A DNA stretch of 7,893 nt from SMTZ1-83 sp048883405 (GCA_048883405.1 JBHLQS010000134.1:1-7893); one strand, 5' to 3'. Positions 1-6,723 are shown, counted from the first letter of the stretch. The notes: a model not told the origin generated them from the sequence alone. Made by a program: numbers and translations.

Positions 1-74
1 AGAACCTGATGGCTTTGAGCCATCCTGACTTCAGAAGACGAGTGCTTACAATTGCTGATGCATTTGGGCTCTAA
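1..74 (+). CDS. C-terminal end of a possible acetyl-CoA hydrolase/CoA-transferase family protein (partial)
   Basis: Only the last 23 codons are present; the reading frame begins at base 3 and ends with TAA at 72-74. The tail contains NLMALSHPDFRRRVL followed by a short hydrophobic end. A HPDFR element close to the C-terminus, inside a helix, is what I recall from the acetyl-CoA hydrolase/4-hydroxybutyrate CoA-transferase family, which moves CoA between acyl groups. The assignment rests on about fifteen residues and is tentative, but the fragment reads like a real protein end. The gene converges on the MFS exporter gene and their stop codons overlap (bases 71-74), so there is no room for a terminator between them. 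Confidence 0.5.
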   Translation, partial: NLMALSHPDFRRRVLTIADAFGL

Positions 75-1573
75 ATTTCGGCGGCTTCTTGTGCAGTATC
101 TTCTTCAACCTCAGCTGGACTGAGACCTCTGAACAATGAGATGATAATACCAATTACCGCAAGTATTGCTAGTGTCCAAACAGTGAGCTGGAATGCTAGT
201 GTATATGCATTAACATAAACGGGGCCGGAGGCAGCCCCAGTGGTATTGATAGCCGCGAAATTCAATGAGAAGACTGTAGTCACAAGAGCTGTTGCTATCG
301 AGAACCCAGTTGTTCGAGCGATGTTTGTAAGCGCACTCACTACGCCCATGTATTCCCGGGGTGTCGAAGTCATAATGAAATTGCTATTTGCCACACTGAA
401 GAAGGATAGACCAAATCCAAGAATCGCAATTCCAAGCACTGGTAGAATTAGAGACACCCATGGAATTGTAGTAAGATTGGGCATTGGCTGAATACCAGCC
501 AAAGCCATTCCAAAGAAAACCAAACCAATGAATTGGGCAAAGAGACCTACAACAGTCTGAGTCCTTGCTCTGACTCTCTCTGAAATAAATCCTGAGAACG
601 GTCCCACTATTGAGATAACTAATGGATGTGCTACAAGTACAAAGCCTGTAGCAACCTGCGTGAAGCTTTTCGCATCTTGGAGATAGAAGGGTAAAAGGAA
701 TGACACAGGCACAAGAGACATGTAAGCAAGAAGAGCTGAGAATATACTCGTGGATATCCGTCTATCAGCCAGGACATTCATCGGGATTATGGGCGTGATA
801 AAGCTCCTCTCTCTAATGATGAATGCTATGAAAGAAACAAGGAAAATTCCAAGGAGTAATATCAAGTCAGGGAATACTGGAATTGCTCCTACAATAGAAA
901 CACTGAAGATCAGTGTGAATAGAAAGGTCAGAAAAAGCAGTGCCCCAACTGTGTCGAATTTCACCTCATGCACGCATTCAGTTTCTGGGATAGTCGCCCA
1001 GACAACAAGGAATCCTACAACGCCAATTGGCAGGTTGATGAGGAATATACTCTGCCATCCAAAGAATTCACTAAGAAAACCCCCCAGGACTGGACCTAGA
1101 GCTAGGGCAGCAGCCAGGACAATGGAACTCAATCCTATAGCTCTTCCTCGATTCTTGGGGGTGGTGAAGTAGGTGACTAAAGCCAATCCATTAGCTGACA
1201 TCATGCTTGCGCCAAAAGCTTGGAATATCCTTGAAGTAAGCAGGAATTGAAGGGTTGGACTAAGAGCACAGAATAGTGATCCAATCACAAAGAAGATCAT
1301 TCCCCATTGGAAGACCTTTGTCTTACTGAACCTATCCCCAAACTTACCCATAAGGGGCATAAATGAGGTCATAATCAAGAGGTATGAGAGGACAACCCAC
1401 TGAATCTCAGCCATCTCGACGCTCAGGGTGGTTGCCATTGTCACTAATGAAACGTTCACAATCGAGGAGTCAAGAGCGCTCAGGAACACACCAAAGCTTG
1501 TTGCTGCCACAATCTTATACGGACCGGGCATTTCGATGCCGGTTACTATAGATTGCTGTCCTTGGTCTATCAT
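71..1573 (-). CDS. MFS drug/metabolite exporter, DHA2 (EmrB/QacA) family, 14 TM
   Basis: Integral membrane antiporter of the major facilitator superfamily, expected to export small amphipathic or toxic compounds in exchange for protons. From the ATG at 1573 the protein has 500 residues, normal for the 14-TM DHA2 group. Visible signatures are LDSSIVNV in TM1 (about residues 34-41), motif A GKFGDRFSKTK after TM2 (76-86), RIFQAFGASM (115-124), the antiporter motif C ending in LGPVLGG (147-165) and the WQSIFLINLPIG element typical of DHA2 members (173-184). About fourteen hydrophobic segments follow one another and the tail is short and acidic. The usual Pro after the TM1 motif (VALP) is missing (VSLV). 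Start choice is uncertain: the frame stays open to a TTG at 1621 and there is another ATG at 1531; none has a well-placed ribosome binding site. It is transcribed away from the nucleotidyltransferase gene and no regulator is adjacent. The substrate cannot be told from sequence. Confidence 0.92.
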   Translation of the reverse strand: MIDQGQQSIVTGIEMPGPYKIVAATSFGVFLSALDSSIVNVSLVTMATTLSVEMAEIQWVVLSYLLIMTSFMPLMGKFGDRFSKTKVFQWGMIFFVIGSLFCALSPTLQFLLTSRIFQAFGASMMSANGLALVTYFTTPKNRGRAIGLSSIVLAAALALGPVLGGFLSEFFGWQSIFLINLPIGVVGFLVVWATIPETECVHEVKFDTVGALLFLTFLFTLIFSVSIVGAIPVFPDLILLLGIFLVSFIAFIIRERSFITPIIPMNVLADRRISTSIFSALLAYMSLVPVSFLLPFYLQDAKSFTQVATGFVLVAHPLVISIVGPFSGFISERVRARTQTVVGLFAQFIGLVFFGMALAGIQPMPNLTTIPWVSLILPVLGIAILGFGLSFFSVANSNFIMTSTPREYMGVVSALTNIARTTGFSIATALVTTVFSLNFAAINTTGAASGPVYVNAYTLAFQLTVWTLAILAVIGIIISLFRGLSPAEVEEDTAQEAAEI

Positions 1574-1686
1574 TGCGTCATCGCTCGTCCTTGCAATTCT
1601 CCGTTGAAGTCCAACCTGCAATTAAGGGTATGGCTCCACTCCCGTGAGGCGGAAGCGTTTTCATCTGCCGGACCCTCCGGTGACCT
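1574..1686. promoter_or_regulatory. Divergent intergenic region with probable promoters for both flanking genes
   Basis: This 113-base spacer must hold the start signals for the minus-strand exporter and the plus-strand nucleotidyltransferase. An A/T-rich core near 1619-1630 (AATTAAGGGTAT) is the only TATA-like stretch. It is suitably placed for a plus-strand start near 1650 and, read on the other strand, for a minus-strand start near 1595. A small inverted repeat (CCGGA at 1668-1672, TCCGG at 1676-1680) lies just before the plus-strand gene and reaches into its ribosome binding site. Part of the region may instead code for the exporter N-terminus if the TTG at 1621 is used. Confidence 0.3.
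1679..1683 (+). promoter_or_regulatory. Ribosome binding site GGTGA of the nucleotidyltransferase-like gene
   Basis: GGTGA ends three bases before the ATG at 1687. It matches the distal part of the archaeal consensus GGAGGTGAT, for which this short spacing is normal, and supports the chosen start. Its first two bases are also the end of a 5-bp inverted repeat (1668-1680) that could partly hide it. Confidence 0.55.
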
Positions 1687-2505
1687 ATGACCGATTTTGA
1701 CCTTCTTCATAAGAAGGCACGCCATGATATCAGGATATGCCTCCAATCGTGGATTGAGGTGCTGAAGGATGAACTTGGAGAACGCATTGACTATGTTTAT
1801 TCCAAGGGGTCATCAATGAAGAACTGGGACTCCCCAATTGATTATGTGCCAGTACTCAGTGATGTTGATATCCACATCCTTCTCAAAGATGAGGAGGACC
1901 TTTTCCTTGGTTGCAAGGACAGATTCGAGGCTGCAATGCGCTTCTCCAAACGATATGAAGATCGATTCTTTGAACTAGAACCAGAGCCCCTTCATTTTCC
2001 ACGCAGCCAGCTAGTGCATATCAATCCGTTCCGGGGAGAGAAATGGTTTGTAATGCCTAAGGTCGATGCAGTACAACCAATGATAGGAGATCCCAAGCCT
2101 GCGGAGATTCCCTCAGATGATACTATCAGGGATATCGACTTAGGGAACCTAGTTGAGCTGAAGGATTATCTCTATGAAGTCGTCATGAGTGCTGTGGACA
2201 GAGCTGGTTTCGACTTCTGGTCAATGATCAGACGTATGCTGTGGAGAGTTTCACCATCACCCGTACGAGTGATAACCCAGACATATCAAGATCCAGCCGA
2301 GGTTTGGAATTGGAATCGAACTAAGATATGTGCTCAACTGCTGGACATGAATTTGAATGATATGGAACGGCTCTATAGAGCATTCTATATGGCTGGTTGG
2401 CGGCTGTTTATATCTGGCTATACTAGCCGCAATGATTTCCGCGATTTGGCATACAATGGATACTATCTTTTGAAGGAATGCCACGAGTACGCTTTGAACA
2501 TGTGA
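1687..2505 (+). CDS. Nucleotidyltransferase-fold protein of unknown substrate
   Basis: A 272-residue soluble protein with no signal peptide or membrane segment. The N-terminal half carries the pol-beta-type nucleotidyltransferase signature: strand, then GS at residues 41-42 (YSKGSSMKNW), then SDVDIHILL at 58-66, whose D59 and D61 would bind the metal ions. D127 in MPKVDAV is a candidate third carboxylate. The loop between GS and DxD is about 16 residues, longer than in most small members of the fold, which usually have around 8-12. The C-terminal half (about 150-272) is predicted helical and rich in Trp and Tyr, as in substrate-binding helical domains of aminoglycoside- or tRNA-type nucleotidyltransferases, but I recognise no specific family. 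Transferase activity onto a small molecule, RNA or protein is inferred only from the motif. It is first in a plus-strand run with fdhD (80 bases downstream from the start chosen here) and dim1; no HEPN or other toxin-antitoxin partner is adjacent. GGTGA three bases upstream supports the start. Confidence 0.72.
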   Translation: MTDFDLLHKKARHDIRICLQSWIEVLKDELGERIDYVYSKGSSMKNWDSPIDYVPVLSDVDIHILLKDEEDLFLGCKDRFEAAMRFSKRYEDRFFELEPEPLHFPRSQLVHINPFRGEKWFVMPKVDAVQPMIGDPKPAEIPSDDTIRDIDLGNLVELKDYLYEVVMSAVDRAGFDFWSMIRRMLWRVSPSPVRVITQTYQDPAEVWNWNRTKICAQLLDMNLNDMERLYRAFYMAGWRLFISGYTSRNDFRDLAYNGYYLLKECHEYALNM

Positions 2506-2572
2506 AATATGTAATACCCTCTGGGTTTATCTGCTGCATGACTCGATTTCTCTACAGTGACCTCGATATCTC

Positions 2573-2577
2573 AGGTG
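2573..2577 (+). promoter_or_regulatory. Ribosome binding site AGGTG deciding the fdhD start
   Basis: AGGTG lies eight bases before the ATG at 2586. The upstream in-frame ATGs at 2478 and 2538 lack a comparable site: the first has AAGGA touching the start codon, the second nothing purine-rich nearby. This favours 2586 as the true start. Confidence 0.45.
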
Positions 2578-2585
2578 GTTCTCGT

Positions 2586-3377
2586 ATGCGTGAATACAGG
2601 ATGCTACCAACGGTTCTCTACAAGGAAGGAAGGCGGCTAGCAGAAGAGGATGCCATTGCAATAGAAACGGCACTAGAGCTAAGGCTAGATGATGTTTTCA
2701 TCGCGGCTTTTGTATGCACTCCAGGCTTGGAGAATGAGCTGGCCGTTGGCTTTCTCCTGTCTTCCGGAATTGTTGACCAACCGGGTCACATCGCCTCAGT
2801 GAAAACTGTAAACAATCGATGTAGTGTCAAATTAATGAATGGAGTTGATGCAAGAAAGGCTGACTCACCTGGTATACGACGTGTAGTGACAACAGAGTGC
2901 TCAGCTCCAGACATGCTTAGGACTCTTCGTACTGGCGGAGAGATACCACGACTTGATTTCAAACTGGAGGTTGAGCCAGACCTGATTTTGTCCATATCTT
3001 CTGGGATGAGAGATGTACAAGAGGTCCATAAGAGGACTGGTGCCACTCATGCGGCCCTCATTCAAGAGATAGGTAGAGAAGCGCGAATAATAGCAGAGGA
3101 TTTAGGACGACACAATGCTGTTGACAAGTGCATCGGGCTAGCAGCAGCACAATCAAGGGACTTCAGGAAATGCCTCCTATTCAGCAGCGGCCGACTCACT
3201 GCAGATGTTGTTTCCAAATGTTCTTGGTCATCCATACCTCTTCTAGTATCATCATCGGTTGCAACTGATGCAGGAGTCAAGGTTGCCGAGAAAGGGAACA
3301 TTACACTGATTGGAGCCTTACGCGGAAACCGAATGCGAGTCTACCACGAGGGTGCAGCCAAACTGGTTCATGAGTAG
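2586..3377 (+). CDS. fdhD: FdhD-type sulfurtransferase (formate dehydrogenase accessory protein)
   Basis: FdhD carries sulfur from a cysteine desulfurase to the molybdenum or tungsten bis-pyranopterin cofactor and is needed for active formate dehydrogenases; it acts in the cytoplasm. The 263-residue product (E. coli FdhD has about 277) shows the family landmarks in order: CTPGLENELAVGFLLSSGIV (44-63), the cysteine site TECSAP (103-108), TGATHAA (151-157), the hallmark EDLGRHNAVDK (171-181), SGRLTADVVSK (201-211) and GALRGNRMRVY (243-253). At the sulfur-carrying site only C105 is present; the second Cys of the usual CxxC is replaced by Pro. The frame opens at 2478, inside the preceding gene, but the extra 36 residues do not resemble FdhD and the ribosome binding site favours 2586. 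The dim1 gene follows within ten bases and is probably cotranscribed. No formate dehydrogenase subunit lies in the window, so the client enzyme must be elsewhere. Confidence 0.9.
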   Translation: MREYRMLPTVLYKEGRRLAEEDAIAIETALELRLDDVFIAAFVCTPGLENELAVGFLLSSGIVDQPGHIASVKTVNNRCSVKLMNGVDARKADSPGIRRVVTTECSAPDMLRTLRTGGEIPRLDFKLEVEPDLILSISSGMRDVQEVHKRTGATHAALIQEIGREARIIAEDLGRHNAVDKCIGLAAAQSRDFRKCLLFSSGRLTADVVSKCSWSSIPLLVSSSVATDAGVKVAEKGNITLIGALRGNRMRVYHEGAAKLVHE

Positions 3378-3381
3378 GTGA
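3376..3381 (+). promoter_or_regulatory. Ribosome binding site AGGTGA of dim1, overlapping the fdhD stop codon
   Basis: AGGTGA begins with the last two bases of the fdhD TAG (3375-3377) and ends five bases before the GTG at 3387. This is an excellent archaeal match and spacing. The alternative GTG at 3378 lies inside this site and so cannot be served by it. The overlap with the stop suggests translational coupling of fdhD and dim1. Confidence 0.6.
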
Positions 3382-3386
3382 GTTGC

Positions 3387-4292
3387 GTGTCAAAGCCCAA
3401 GAAGGCGTCTCATGTCAAGGTTCGTTCAATTCTCAGAAAATACGGCATTGTACCGGACAGAGAACACGGTCAGAATTTCATCATAGACCGAGGCCTGATT
3501 GACAGGGAGATTTCTCTTGCCGAGGTACGGAAGAAGGACATAGTACTTGAGATTGGACCAGGCATAGGCATATTGACCGAAGCACTTGCACGAAAGGCTA
3601 AACGAGTAATAGCTGTTGAAATAGACACTCAATTTCGCGATATTCTTGCGAAGCTGCAGAAGCGTTCTCCAAATCTAGAAGTTGTATTCGATGACGCATT
3701 GACTATTGATTTCCCAATCTTCAACAAAGTGGTGTCAAACCTGCCATTTAGGGTCGCCCTTCCAATCCTATTCAAGCTAATGGACTATGACTTCGATCTT
3801 GCCATTCTCATTTGCCAGGAGCGATTAGCTAGGCGAATCGCAGCAAAACCCCGCGATTCCGGATATAGTCGTATCAGCGTACAAGCGGCAAGAAGAACAG
3901 AAGCAAGGCTTCTACACACGATTTCGAAGACAAAGTTCCATCCATCTCCCAATGTAGATGCCGCCCTCCTCCAGCTCAAGGGAGTGGCACCGAAATTCGA
4001 AGTTCCGTCAGAGCAGTTTTTCAAAGAGGTGCTGAAGTATTTCTTCGCGTTCAGAGAAAGATCAGTAGCCAAGGCGTTGAATACACTAAAAGCATTCGCA
4101 ATATCGAAGAGCGAGATGATGCGGGCTAGACGCTTGATTGGAGAACGCATAGCGAGAAAAGAAGTCTTTGGAGTGACTCCTCCTGAGTTTGGCAGAATCA
4201 CACGTATTATTTGGGATGAATTTGGCGACATAACTCGAAGCTTCTACACTTACTACGATAAGATGAACCTCTATCAGCGCGACGCTGAGTAA
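3387..4292 (+). CDS. ksgA: 16S rRNA (adenine-N6,N6) dimethyltransferase, Dim1/KsgA/RsmA family
   Basis: SAM-dependent enzyme that dimethylates two adjacent adenines in the 3'-terminal helix of 16S rRNA late in small-subunit assembly. The 301-residue product shows the family layout: a basic N-terminus, GQNFIID (28-34), the SAM-binding glycine motif EIGPGIG (55-61), the acidic residue in VEID (E78), D102/D103 before the catalytic strand, the catalytic motif as NLPF (118-121), the YSRISVQA segment and FHPSPNVDAAL (184-194), then a helical C-terminal domain. Most members have NLPY or NIPY, so Tyr-to-Phe at residue 121 is unusual. The usual basic HRRK-type stretch near the C-terminal domain reads FAFRERSVAKAL. 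The C-terminus is a little longer than typical. A GTG start at 3387 is chosen for its ribosome binding site; GTG at 3378 would add three residues. Its position beside fdhD is not the ribosomal-protein L21e/rpoF neighbourhood common in other archaea. A divergent second copy is possible. Confidence 0.92.
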   Translation: MSKPKKASHVKVRSILRKYGIVPDREHGQNFIIDRGLIDREISLAEVRKKDIVLEIGPGIGILTEALARKAKRVIAVEIDTQFRDILAKLQKRSPNLEVVFDDALTIDFPIFNKVVSNLPFRVALPILFKLMDYDFDLAILICQERLARRIAAKPRDSGYSRISVQAARRTEARLLHTISKTKFHPSPNVDAALLQLKGVAPKFEVPSEQFFKEVLKYFFAFRERSVAKALNTLKAFAISKSEMMRARRLIGERIARKEVFGVTPPEFGRITRIIWDEFGDITRSFYTYYDKMNLYQRDAE

Positions 4293-4340
4293 CTGAGAAA
4301 GAAGCGAAGCTTGCACCACTTTGCCCCAACAAGATACAAC

Positions 4341-4350
4341 GTTTATTCAT
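4341..4350 (+). promoter_or_regulatory. Possible TATA-type promoter of the surface protein gene
   Basis: GTTTATTCAT stands in an A/T-rich patch within the 101-base spacer (4293-4393) that follows dim1. A start about 25 bases downstream, near 4370-4375, would give a short leader containing the GAGGTGA site. The spacer suggests independent transcription of this gene. The match to the archaeal TATA consensus is moderate only. Confidence 0.3.
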
Positions 4351-4377
4351 AACAATAGGAGCACAAATTCTCTGGCA

Positions 4378-4384
4378 GAGGTGA
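4378..4384 (+). promoter_or_regulatory. Ribosome binding site GAGGTGA of the surface protein gene
   Basis: GAGGTGA is a seven-base match to the archaeal consensus, nine bases before the ATG at 4394. It is one of the strongest sites in the window and fixes the start just ahead of the signal peptide. Confidence 0.6.
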
Positions 4385-4393
4385 GGATGTGCC

Positions 4394-6715
4394 ATGAAGC
4401 ACATCAATCGAAGAATAATGTTAGGGGTGACAATTGCCTTTGCATTTCTGATGGGATCACAAATCACTCCCGTCGCTGCACTGCAGACGCAGATTGTCAT
4501 CGAGAAATACAATCAGGCGTTCAATTACGGAACGAATAATCACACATATCTGTATCTTGAGCCAGACCCGCTGAACCATGTATCTCGTGCCACTATTCAT
4601 TTGAATGAGGATCTTGATTACTATAGATACTCGTACGACAATAATGGCTGGGCGCGTACTCAGGCTTCAGGTTCTGAACCAGCCAATTCTCCATTCTATT
4701 GGATGAATTACCAAGGCTTCGCAACAGGTACATACGGAAATCCTACCCGGCTCCCGAATTTCTATGACTTCACAGCTTCTGACGGTAGCGGAGTAGTTGT
4801 TAATACTACGCTGGAAACAAGGACATTCTCATTGGCCTTTGGTCAACATACTCCAGTCATGATTGAACGGGATTCTGTATACTTCGGAACACTTCCAGTC
4901 ACTGGACAAGAGTTTGTGCATCTGACAGTAGACTGTAGACAAGATGATGTGTCATGGAGTGTCAGTGTTGTAGACCCGGAAGGGCGATTCATGGCCTCGA
5001 CAAGCGGATCCAACGGTGATATAGTGTTGATTCCATTCGATCCATCGATTGATGGAACATATCTCGTCATTCTCCAAGCAACTCCTGGAGCGACGCTCAA
5101 TACTCTATTCGACATACTTCCAACAGCAGTGTCGCCTCAGAGGATTGGGATAGACGAGGTTATCACAGGAGAATTGCCCACTGGTGAAATAGTCTTAAAT
5201 GATGAAACTGGCAGTCTCGTCCATAAAGAACTGGCTCCTACAGCTCACACCTACAAGTTCTGGTCGCCAGATAGTCTTGCATCCCTCAGCTATTCATACA
5301 ACTATCCTGAGATGTTCGTGGGCATAACTCAGCCACCCGCCATATTCTTCACCAGTGATTCTTACGAGTACGGATATGATGGCGGTTCGCGATATGTGGA
5401 TGCTATTGGCTCCCCCACATCCGGTGTTTACAACTACATCGGTGACACGCATTACGTCACTGTCATGGGGGGTGACAACATAGAATACACATTGTATCAT
5501 AGAGCAATTGATGATACCCCTCTTCCTGTGAACCAGGAGTTCCAAATCGAGAACTACTTCAGCACAACAGACACTAGGGCTTATCGATTGACCCTTGAGC
5601 AGGACTCGATTCTTAGGGTGAACTCTACTGCTGGCGGAGGCGATTTCACCATTAGAACTGTGGCGGAGTATGACGACGGATATCGTGTCGAACGTTCCAT
5701 CACCGATGCAGCCAGTCTTGCTGGTGCCACAGACTACTACATGCCTGCAGGAAACTATATGGTCGAAATTGGGGTTGCCAGTGGTGTGAATGAGTGGATT
5801 GAATTCAACTTGGGCCCCATAACGACCGAAGCAGAAGCAGATATAGTCCGCTTAGGTGGATTCTATGTTCCAACAAGTGTCTTTCAGTTGTACAATCTAT
5901 CGTTATATCTGGAAAACCATGACAATGTCACTGTATCACTTGATATAACAGTGAGAGACCTGTCTGACATTACTCTGGCCAACTTGAACGTCGACTTGGC
6001 AAATTGGTGGGATGGGTCATCGTTGATGACAAATCCTTCAGATCCGAACAATGTGACCTACATGCTGGGATCTAGAATCTGGCATGATGACTTGGCGTTT
6101 GTGGGAATCTGTGCGTACGATGTGGCAAACAACACGGTAGGTGCGACAAACCATTACGAAGACTATCCTGTGAATCTTACAATTGAATGGGTGAATAGAC
6201 TCAGCACATTCTATAGTGACACTACATCCTTGGATGTAGCTTCCACGGTGGATTCATACAACTTCACACTGCCACTACCAGGAAATACTGTCGAGTACTA
6301 CGGTGTGGACCTAAACACTACCAAAGGAACATGGTATAATGTATCCATTCGAACCGGGGACATCACCACGTTCCAAGCGACTCTCTTCAGCGAAGTGGAC
6401 GGACGTTCTCATGACACTGTCTGGAATGACTTGAATGACGCTCTAACTGGGAGTCTGCCAGACATATCATTCCAGTTCGGAGCAATATCGGAGGTTTCCC
6501 ATCTTCAGATCTATACTATGAGGAATTTAGCAACAGACGGATTCCTGTGGATACAGATCACTCCTATGGTGACACATATGCTGGAACTTCCTGAGATATC
6601 GCCAGTTGGACCCGACATTCTAGCGATCCTAGGCTCTATTGCCCTGCCAGTTGGATTGGGCGTTGGTGTCATAATCGTTGTCTACGTCATCTATGTCAAG
6701 AAGTTCAAGGACTGA
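4394..6715 (+). CDS. Secreted, C-terminally anchored surface glycoprotein of unknown function
   Basis: A 773-residue protein I cannot assign to a named family. Residues 1-29 form a Sec signal peptide: basic start MKHINRR, hydrophobic core to about 24, likely cleavage after PVAA. Residues 30-735 look like an extracellular chain rich in Thr, Ser, Asp, Tyr and Gly with alternating beta-strand patterns. Parts, especially about 160-230 and 380-465, resemble the PPC-like beta-sandwich style (polar strands ending in GTYLVIL or GNYMVEIG). A single membrane helix (about 742-768) ends in the basic stop-transfer tail KKFKD, giving a type I topology with nearly all the protein outside. There are eleven N-X-S/T sequons (N49, N137, N410, N501, N511, N553, N579, N594, N623, N641, N649), eight of them within 501-649. 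Only two cysteines occur, so disulfides are unlikely to hold it together. No protease, glycosidase or transport motif was seen. A structural or binding role at the cell surface is inference. It stands alone after dim1, and a hairpin/T-tract lies downstream. Confidence 0.85.
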   Translation: MKHINRRIMLGVTIAFAFLMGSQITPVAALQTQIVIEKYNQAFNYGTNNHTYLYLEPDPLNHVSRATIHLNEDLDYYRYSYDNNGWARTQASGSEPANSPFYWMNYQGFATGTYGNPTRLPNFYDFTASDGSGVVVNTTLETRTFSLAFGQHTPVMIERDSVYFGTLPVTGQEFVHLTVDCRQDDVSWSVSVVDPEGRFMASTSGSNGDIVLIPFDPSIDGTYLVILQATPGATLNTLFDILPTAVSPQRIGIDEVITGELPTGEIVLNDETGSLVHKELAPTAHTYKFWSPDSLASLSYSYNYPEMFVGITQPPAIFFTSDSYEYGYDGGSRYVDAIGSPTSGVYNYIGDTHYVTVMGGDNIEYTLYHRAIDDTPLPVNQEFQIENYFSTTDTRAYRLTLEQDSILRVNSTAGGGDFTIRTVAEYDDGYRVERSITDAASLAGATDYYMPAGNYMVEIGVASGVNEWIEFNLGPITTEAEADIVRLGGFYVPTSVFQLYNLSLYLENHDNVTVSLDITVRDLSDITLANLNVDLANWWDGSSLMTNPSDPNNVTYMLGSRIWHDDLAFVGICAYDVANNTVGATNHYEDYPVNLTIEWVNRLSTFYSDTTSLDVASTVDSYNFTLPLPGNTVEYYGVDLNTTKGTWYNVSIRTGDITTFQATLFSEVDGRSHDTVWNDLNDALTGSLPDISFQFGAISEVSHLQIYTMRNLATDGFLWIQITPMVTHMLELPEISPVGPDILAILGSIALPVGLGVGVIIVVYVIYVKKFKD

Positions 6716-6723
6716 TATAAGAC

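Noticed and set aside
8..24. Inverted repeat GATGGCT-ttg-AGCCATC at the left edge, considered as a terminator
   Set aside because: It lies within the coding frame of the partial gene, before its stop codon, and has no T-tract after it.
750..1172. 140-residue open frame on the plus strand
   Set aside because: Antisense shadow of the MFS exporter, caused by the codon pattern of hydrophobic segments; the translation is low-complexity and basic.
1687..3377. Idea that the nucleotidyltransferase and the next gene form a toxin-antitoxin pair (MNT/HEPN style)
   Set aside because: The next gene is clearly FdhD, the spacing is 80 bases, and neither a HEPN RX4-6H motif nor a small partner gene is visible.
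3785..4231. 148-residue open frame on the minus strand
   Set aside because: It lies wholly inside the well-supported dim1 gene in antisense; its translation has no domain pattern and no ribosome binding site was evident.
4207..4512. 101- and 77-residue antisense frames around the dim1-surface protein junction, and a 72-residue plus-strand frame at 4321-4539
   Set aside because: They overlap the end of dim1, the spacer with the proposed promoter and the signal-peptide region; no homology-like pattern, and the 773-residue gene has the ribosome binding site.
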